Shown piece by piece: positions 25,601-34,600 of a stretch of DNA of 64,000 nt. The position numbers and the translations under genes were made by a program. A model generated the notes under the pieces. The model had not been told where the DNA came from. It was given only the letters and a program-made list of their open reading frames with translations, and made no database searches. Source of the DNA: Symsagittifera roscoffensis (lineage: Eukaryota; Xenacoelomorpha; Acoela; Convolutidae); NCBI RefSeq assembly GCF_963678635.1, contig NC_087071.1, forward strand, positions 45,371,095 through 45,435,094, given 5' to 3'. Numbering within the stretch: the stretch's first letter is position 1; every line of letters begins with the position of its first letter.

Positions 25601-28600
25601 TCTAACGGCATGGTATAAAATCCCGCTCTTTAAAACTGTAAAGTTCAGCTATCGGAGGCATGTTTGCGCAGATGGTCTTCACCCCACAGCAAATGGCGTG
25701 CGCGAACTTGCTAAGGACTTTTATGACGCCTTCAGAAGCATAGAAAATCCAATGGCTGTGAAACGAAGGCAAAGAAGGCGACGACGATGAAACGCCCAGC
25801 TCATTTTAGAGCGGGTCCGATTTTTAACCATCTTCAAAGAACATTTTCTGTTCAAATCCCAGCTCATTTTAGAGTGGGTACGGCTATCGACAGAAACGAA
25901 CTCATCTTTAGCGGAGCGACTGATTATTCTTACGACAAAACTGGTTTTTAATTAAACTCAAACACCTTTCAATTCAAGAAATTGGTGTCGAAATAACATA
26001 TGTGATGATGGTGATGATGATGTTGGCAGTCCAAGTCTTCAACTATTATCGGGAAAAACGGCATAGTACCAGGTTGCAATACACTTGTTCTCGCAAGTGC
26101 AATAGTTCATTGTTCTAGAAAACTCATCACACCGTTCACTATCTGCATTTTTCGAACTAGCCCAATCAAAAAAATGATGAGTTTGGTGCCTTAACGTCAG
26201 ATACATTTATTTCACCTTTACAGCTTGATTGAAGTATTCCTCGTGATTAATCGAAGTGCACACAAGCAAAAAAGCTTACATCTCCAAAAATTCAAAACTC
26301 TATTGATCCAGTGTTCTCAGTTTGGGTTACTATTAGCAAAAAAAAACTGAATTATTAAAGATAGTGGATCAACAAGTCAACTTACATCATAGTGGAAAAT
26401 GTCAATGTTTGGCAGTTTGATCTTGAAATGATTCGCCCGCAAGTAGATTGGTCTGCCCTCCCGCCCCTGGTCTGGCCTGGTGAGACACGTGAACACTCCG
26501 TCGCCAGGGCTGGAAGGAGTTCCCGCTGAAAAAAAAAATAATCGGAGTTATATGCGGAAAAATTACACCTAGAATCCATTCCGACAGTCTGAAGTTCGGT
26601 TCGTCCTGATTGGAATATGAAAACATTACCCAACTCAAATTTCACTAAGATTAGACATCATCACCCAATACATTTTACAGCAAGACGTCAATTAAGTTTT
26701 TATTAACTATTGTCGGCGAATAATAGAACTGAGAAAAAAAAACGATTTATTGTATAACGGGTAACTTTTTCAAGCTCTCGAACCAATTAAACCGCTGTGA
26801 AGCTATTCTAAACGTAAAAGTTATTTTCAAAAAAATTTAACCATCGGAGAAAACTGGATAAACGTTATTCCTTTTATTCCACAACGCCATTTTCACTCAT
26901 TTTTTTGCAGGACGTTATAGCAGTTGGGACCAATTTACTTTGCCACAATCCAACAAAGAATAAACATTTGAAAGCGTTGAAAGTTGATTTAATTCACCGA
27001 GCTATGATTAATCACGCATCATCGATAATTTGCATCAATGATAACTGCATACAAGCTCATATGTCTTCTCATATACGATTAACAATAACCTGGCTTTTAC
27101 ACCAGAAGCCTCATTGTTTCTTCAATTCAGTTTAAGCGACAACGTTTCAAAAGGTTATAAGCTAGAATGGATATGAACTATCGCTTCTAAATTTAAGGTC
27201 TTTTCGGCCAAAAAGAACAAAACGGAAATCTCTGTTGTATTATTTCTGACAAAATATCTACTCTATAAAAACAGATAAAAATAAGCCTTGAAAATTAAAG
27301 CTTTTGCTGTGCCGGATTCAAAACTACTGCTAGGAGGTTTAGAGCCCCCTGTCATCGCATCTGCTTGCGCCACGGGCCCTTGACAAATTACAAACACTAG
27401 CCAAAGATAAAGCAGCTACATAAGCTAAAAAAATTTCCAATGCTATGCAGCAAAAGTGGCACCAAATACGAATAGACACAATTTTGCGGGACCGCGACAA
27501 ATCGAAAGAAAAGAAAACTCAAAATTAATTTATGTCGTAAGAAATTCGGTTTAAGGTCGCCGGTGGGCGCAATGCATTTGCTTTGCTACTTCGCGGAGAT
27601 AACCGGCACTAAATTTCGTATGAGGTACTACCCTCTGTAGGCAAGCTCGCAACACGTTGGCACTACCGACTGCGGCGGTGAGTACATTGCGAGTTGCACT
27701 TTAATGGGAGCTGTATTTTATTGCGAGTTATCTTTTGTTGCGAGTTGTGGCATCGCGCAACTTCGCAAGTAATAATTTAGATAATAACAAATGAGCATCA
27801 TGGATAAGTGCATAAGAGTGCAAACAATATGGCCCAGCAAAATGAGAAACTGTAAACATCCAAAATTTTTACGAATATTAAGCGGAGGTTAAATATCTTT
27901 CAATATGTTTAACTCGTTGCGTGACATAAGAGGAGTGTAAAAAAACTATTATTTCGCATTGAAATGAGCTTCTTGCATTGGAAAAAAAACGATTGACCGC
28001 ACTAAACTGGCAAGCGTGCAAGTGTAAAATGTATATTACAGGTGATTTGAACAAACAAATTTGATTCAAAAATACGTATCAAATTGCACGGCTACAATTC
28101 AGCCTGTAATTCATAAGTAAATTTATGAATTTAATTTATCTAGTGAGCAACATTAGCGCAAATTATTTAATTTCTGTCTCATATTTACAGCAAACGCTTA
28201 AAAAAACGGGAAAATACCGTCTAGTTGCTCTTGTTTTTTTTTTTAGCTGAGACCTCTTTATACGTTAATTTTAGAAGTAGTTCAAAGCATGACTACGTTG
28301 CGCTGGTGCAAAAAGGTGATTCAAGCTTCTAAACAAACAATCAATGCAAGAGAAAAAATGAAAATTCACCAAAAGATAACCAACAGAAATTCAAATGTTG
28401 AGGAACTCTTGAAGACAAACCGAACAAAAATGAGTGACTTTTGCAAAACTGCGAAAAAACAAATCATGTTATATCTCTTTGATTTTTAGGCATCTTTCAA
28501 TTTGCGCCATTTCCTATTTGGACAATGAGAAGCGCAAGTTTCGTTCCTCTACGCAATAGGACTGAAATGAAAAAATTTTGACTGAAACGAAATTTTGCAA

Positions 28601-31600
28601 AACTTCCTTTACGCAACATTTTGACTGAAATGAAAAAGAAATTAAAATTCAAACCGAGAAAAATCAAAACAGACAATTGAAAAAGTGTCAAGGAACTCAA
28701 GAAGTTTTTAAAAACATGATTGATTTTGTTAAACAGTTTTGCATTTTCGAGTTTCAAAGAAAAAATATATGACCTTTAAAATTTGAAAATCGCAAACCAT
28801 TCATAATTGACAATTTTTGTGACCCAAATTGATCATGGAATTCTAAGTGGAATCAACTTTTGAAACTAGAAGTTTTTCATGATTTTTTTTGCACCACTTC
28901 CACTTTTGTTACTACAGAGTGTCGGTTGCCGCCGTTTATTAAGAAAACGAACTTGAATCGAACTTTAAAATGTATATCAACTCCACCTATATAAGTGTCT
29001 TCAATATGCTCATTGACAATTAATTTGAGTGCGAACAAATTTTTTCCTGGAAAATCAACCAAACTAAAAAAAATGATAAATCGGTCTAATTGAATTCGTT
29101 GTCAAACTACTTTCGTAGATCTGTCAAATACCTGAAAACGTAGATCTGTTGCTGTTACTCCCCCCACTCTGCCCATCACTACTGGAGGAGGGGGTGGAGA
29201 ACAAGCCCACACTAAAAGCAGGTGTTCTATTATGGCCCCCTCCCACCAGACTGCCATTGGTGGCAGAGTTCAGAAGCAGATCTGGCGGACCACCAAGAGA
29301 CAGGGGCACTCTACTGCTGTTTGATGTGGCAGACGAGGGGTTGAATATACTGCTTCCGTTGAAGTAACTGTACTCCCCCATTCACGTTTTCAAGTAAATT
29401 GAATTAGTAAAAGTAATTTTACGAATTAAATTGCAAAAAAGCCAAAAATTAAAAAGATTCCCGAAATATTTTTTGCTCTCAACTGAGTTTGTTTAAATCA
29501 CTCAAGTTTGAAAATTAAAATTGAGATTAGATGTTTTCGTTTTCTTCGTTAATAACGAAAGCCAATTAGAATTGAAGTAATTATAAATACTATGAGACAA
29601 AAAATCCGGATAAATAGCTAGATGTATCCAAGAATTTACCTCCAAAAAATTATACAATTAATCAAATATATTTAAAAAATGATCTAAATTTCAAGTTTAT
29701 ATTGACTGTAATTTTTTTTTACTTCGGCAGCAAAGTTAATTAAAAGTTTATAGTTTAACTGGTAGTAAAACTGGTAAAATATCCGTAGTAAAAGCGTTAA
29801 GTTTAACTGAAGCGGCGTAACTTCATTTAACAGCTAACTGTGCTCTTATGGTTATAGTTATAATAAAAATAAAACATCAAAGGCTGGCAAGCGGTTAAAA
29901 AAGAAGAAGCTTCTTTACATGTATTACAACAAAGGGAAGAAAAACATTGATGTATAGGAATAGCCTTCAAATATAATACTAAAATACTGGAAATGCCGCC
30001 GTGTTGAAGGTTACGTTATGGTCTTTTTGGTACCGATTCCACGCCGCACATTTATCTTTTGAATAAGGACCGCAAGGGTAAAGAATAACTTCAAGTGAAA
30101 ACACATCACCACACAACACATTACATTTACACGGGGAAATTATTTTCCTGGGGGTAAATCGAGGTGCCTGCGTAACTGTTGAAGCAGTAAAATAATTCCA
30201 TCGATCTTCAGAGAAAAACTAAGTAACTGAAAATTATCAAATTTCGATTTGAGTTTTCATGAATACATTTTTTATAATTAGGAATCAAAAAGGAGCAGTA
30301 AAAAAAACTTCTCATTATCACGAAACTAGCAGACAGTTTCTGTTTCAGTCAGAATTCAATTCCCTTTAAAAATGTAACTGAATTCAACTTCAATTATAAA
30401 ATGTAACTAAGTGCAGCACAAGTACAATTGTAATTGATTTATTTCGAGCATCAACATATAGCTGGTATTCTGATTATGCTTGAATGAACAAAACTAGCAC
30501 AGGCTATTCCGATGAACACAGTTCTGTTCTTATGCAGGATATATAGGATCCTCTATTGCATAACAAGATGGTATGTCCATTTAGTATCGTATGGTACGTT
30601 ATATGGTATCAATAAGCGTGCAGTTCGAATGGTAGAAGGAGGTATGGTAATTTGTAGGACCAAAACAGTAGTTGCGTAATAAATGATATTAGTACATGTC
30701 TGTATGTAGTGTATGTATTCGTCTTAGTTTCGATCGTGTGATTATCTAGTCTTGTTCCTCTCTTTTTACAGCTCAATACTGTTTCACTTTCTGAGGCAAA
30801 GTATGGTGGATATTTATCCGTGAGGTTAAACTATAAAATTACCGCAAAAAATCCAACAGTTGTGAACATATATCTCTATTTGGGTCTGGGACGAACTTCA
30901 ACCAACGGAATTTAAGCCGACGGAATTTCAAACCGAAGCGACAATAAGAACCGTTGAAAGAGATACCGAATCACACCACTAAAACATTTGCTGCAATAAA
31001 AACACACCATGTATTTAAATTCAACCATTTTTTTGGACATATGATTTCGATGACCATGTTTTCGCAAAATATTTTGGCTTGAATTCGCGTCGGCTTGATG
31101 TCCTTCGCCCTCGGCTATCTTTATCTTATATATCTGCATGCCCATTATTTCGTCTATGGTTTTAACGTGTTGGTCACACAATACGTGTGTATCAACTGAA
31201 GGAAGACGTGACTATTTATGTGAAAGTAATGTTAAGACTAGTAGCGTAAGTACATGTATTGTGTGTATGGTAAGAATAAAGAGATCAGAGGGATAGAAAC
31301 TTAAGGGTTAGTCTTACGTTAGCCCACTAGGGACGAAACTTTTCGTCCAGTTTCACAAATGGTTCGAATAGACGACGCTAAACTGTATATAACTACACAA
31401 GTAAATAAAACTAAAACTCCAGCCAATTTCAACAAAAAAAATGAAACTTTCCTGGATAAAAGATGAATTCATAACTGTTTAGTGGTAATTTAGACTTTTA
31501 AACTCAAAACATAGCCTTTGAATCCAATTCCAGTTGAAACAAGAAAAATATAACATCCATAAATAGTCGAACAAAGCTTTTGAGAGCAAAAAAAATTCGG

Positions 31601-34600
31601 AAACAGCAAAATTATTACAAATTATCACTAAATAGTAAAATATGGCCATGAGAACAAAACATGAAGTTTTACCAAGAACCGAACTAAAAAAAACGAAAAA
31701 ATAAAAAAGCAATATTTTATAACTTCACATATTTAGCGACATTAAGACAGCAAATGCTTGAAAAAGCTAAAGATGAAAAGCCTCAAAAACGCAAAAAACG
31801 TCATCTTTACATAACTACAAATTAAAGAAAATCTTCACTTTTGGCGAATCGATCAATTCGGTTGTCAGAATCGTCGACTCAATGGTGGCATTAGGAAAAA
31901 ATTACCAATTCGTAGCAAGAATTCCTTCATTATTCAAATAGTCACGTGCAAATACTTTCACTACATGTTAGTCTAGTTGATTGTGAAAGAGCGTCTATTT
32001 GTTTTACACTTTCATTCCCTCCCGTCTACTTTTGTAGTAAACTTCAGGAATCGGTAGACAAAAGAACAGTTCAATATTCGAGGGAAAAGAGTATACAGGA
32101 ATATCCTCTCCTTACTTTCGCCATTCTTCCACATAACACAAGGCTCTCAAGCCATGCGATCAGCGCTACAAATTTGTTCAACCTTTCCACATATAGGTAA
32201 AAAAACATCGTCAGCACAGCTAGAAAAATGTCAATGAACTCAAGCAAAAGAAAAAACGACTGATTATTTTTGAAGTATTTTCAAAGCAAAAACTAGGCTC
32301 ATCATTTTTTAGATTTTCAACATTTCAGGATTGACACTTTGAAACTCAACGTCATTCAAGTTCCGCATTTCGCGCTCAATCCACTGTCGCTATTGGAGAT
32401 AGTAATTTGCCTTCTTTAAAAAAACACAACCTAATTATATGTACTCACTTCGCTCAAGGACACACAGTAACAACTCAGGATGTTCCTAATACTTCCAAAA
32501 AAAAGACATTCTTTGTATTTTCTAAGCAACGTGAAGGCGCAAAAGTCCAGCTTCTAAAGCTTTATGAAAATGGAAACAATTTTGTCATCACGCTTTTTTG
32601 GGCCTTAGGTTCATGTGGCTTTTTTGTCATTAGGCTCATCTGGCTTTTCGGGATCCGATAAGCTTTTACACAACTTTCGTTGCAGTCCTGAGCCGAAAGC
32701 CAAGCAGCGTTTTATTGAAAGAAAAGACATGAAAAAATTCCGAAAAACGAAAGCCTGGCCAACAGAAAGGTGGAAAAGAATCAATGAACGCAAGTAACCT
32801 CTTCGAGAAACACTTATTATTGACACTTGTTTTTTAAGAGTAACTCATTTTGAAAAAACTGAATCAATAGGTAAAGTTTTTCCTGCGCTGGGAAATCTGA
32901 AAACAAAAATTCATTCCGATTTTTGAAGAGGAAAAAATTTTTCGAGACTTTTACACTTCTGCAGTTCGATAGTTGAGCTTGCTTTGCTTTTACCAAGAAA
33001 TGAACAGAACTTAAAAACAAATCAAGTGTCAAACCGCGAAAAATAAAACTTGAGCGTGAACACGTTAAGGCTAACTTTAACACATTAAGACTTAAAAAAA
33101 CAAGAATCGAACAAAAGACTTAAAAAAAACAAGAATCGAACAAAAACAAACAAAAGAAACATCACGATCCATATAAAATTTGTAACTAGGTTCATCGACA
33201 CTTGATAAAAATAAAGATCACACTTAACTCTGAAATCTCAACTTGAACACTCTAGAAGTGTGATCCAATCTATTACAGATAATATTGTAATAGTCTAGCT
33301 TAGAAGATGAGACAAAAAACTGTTAAGCCGAAACAAACATTCGCTTCGTTGGAATTTTGAGGTCGAAACACTGCAATCATTGTCTCAAACCAAGACCTAA
33401 AAACAAGAATAGCCGGTTGCTGTGCAACTAGGACAGAATATTCCGACCACATTCTCAGAAAAAAAAATTGTTCTTCTTCAAATTAGTGTGTTTTGGTATA
33501 TATCTTGTGCTGATAGAACCATACAAACGCGTAGCAATTATGTGATTTAGGCAAAAACGACTAAAATTGCCTTCAATAAGGAAATTCAGATTCTCGGTAG
33601 TTTTTTTTGACAGAGCAGCGCTAAATAATGTTCACAAAACTAATTTTCCTTTTAGTAAAATCAAGCAATTTTTAGCCTTCAATGGTAATTTTCATATATA
33701 ATTAACGTTACTCGATCGCTTTAATTGATCGAAAGTAGACGAGAATCAAAAAACTCAAACCGGTTTTTATCGACACTGTGAGAATTTTTTGGAATTTTTT
33801 AACGTCGTTCGTTCGAATCTGGACTGAATGGGCTTTAATATGATATCACTAAACCCAGTTCGATGATTATTTGTGGTAATTGATTTTGTGTGGAAAACAC
33901 AAAAAGAGAAAAACTAAAACACACCCGAATTCAATGTTCCTTTCCATTTTCAATAGTCGGAACAACAAGGATAGCCGGTTACTGTGCAAGTAGCGCAGAA
34001 TGTTCCGTCTTAAAAACGCAAATGAAGTTTTTTCTCAAGCTTAGGCATATTCAACAGTCAGAATAAAAAAGGCAAATTGAAATACAGTTTGTGTAGAAAA
34101 TGAAAAAAATCATGAAATTTTTTTAATCAAAAAAGAATATTGAAATCACGTAGACAAATATTAGGTATAAAATTGAGCGTCATCAATTTCGTTTAGTGTC
34201 GCAAACTTCGCAACGTAATGATGTGATCATTTAAACACATGTTCAATTTTTTTTTTGAAAAATTAAGTTGAAAACTTACTTGAAATATTTGGAAAATTGT
34301 AAAAGACAGCTACAAAAACTTCATGAATGGGGTCAAAACCTGTTTGAGCCGAAAAAAAAACTGTTGACATCAAAAATTTCATAATAAAACCCTATCAGAT
34401 AAGAAATAGCGCTTCAAAAAAACGGAAAACGAACCGACAGAAACTAGGATGAAAACCACAAAACCCCCCGAAAAAATTACAACCTGATGCGGGCTTTACC
34501 GAATTACTATTCAACTGTAGTTTTATTTGAATTTTCAAGAAATTGAGCATGTCAGGCATCCAGGAGATGAAATGAATCCTGTGAACAATGATGTTTACGA

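Larger units (their letters stand above)
21150..26025 (+). mobile_element. CR1-like LINE with three ORFs and UTR hairpin repeats
   Basis: Non-LTR retrotransposon of about 4.9 kb inserted, opposite in strand to the gene, in the intron between Argonaute exons 5 and 6. Parts in order: leader with three copies of a bulged hairpin (21291-21438), PHD-finger ORF1, endonuclease/reverse transcriptase ORF2, a separate SGNH-hydrolase ORF3, two more hairpins (25795-25878), and a GATGATGGT-rich simple tail near 26003-26025. Flanking sequence on both sides matches the repeat at about 17118-17260 (TGCAAACATGCTCAAAA on the left, CGGTTGCAA-like on the right), so the element landed in a pre-existing repeat, which fixes its ends roughly. 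It is nearly intact. ORF2 has one frameshift near its 3' end. Confidence 0.88.

Noticed and set aside
30912-31181. 89-residue minus-strand frame as an extra Argonaute exon
   Set aside because: No acceptor or donor in phase and no similarity to Argonaute N-terminal sequence.
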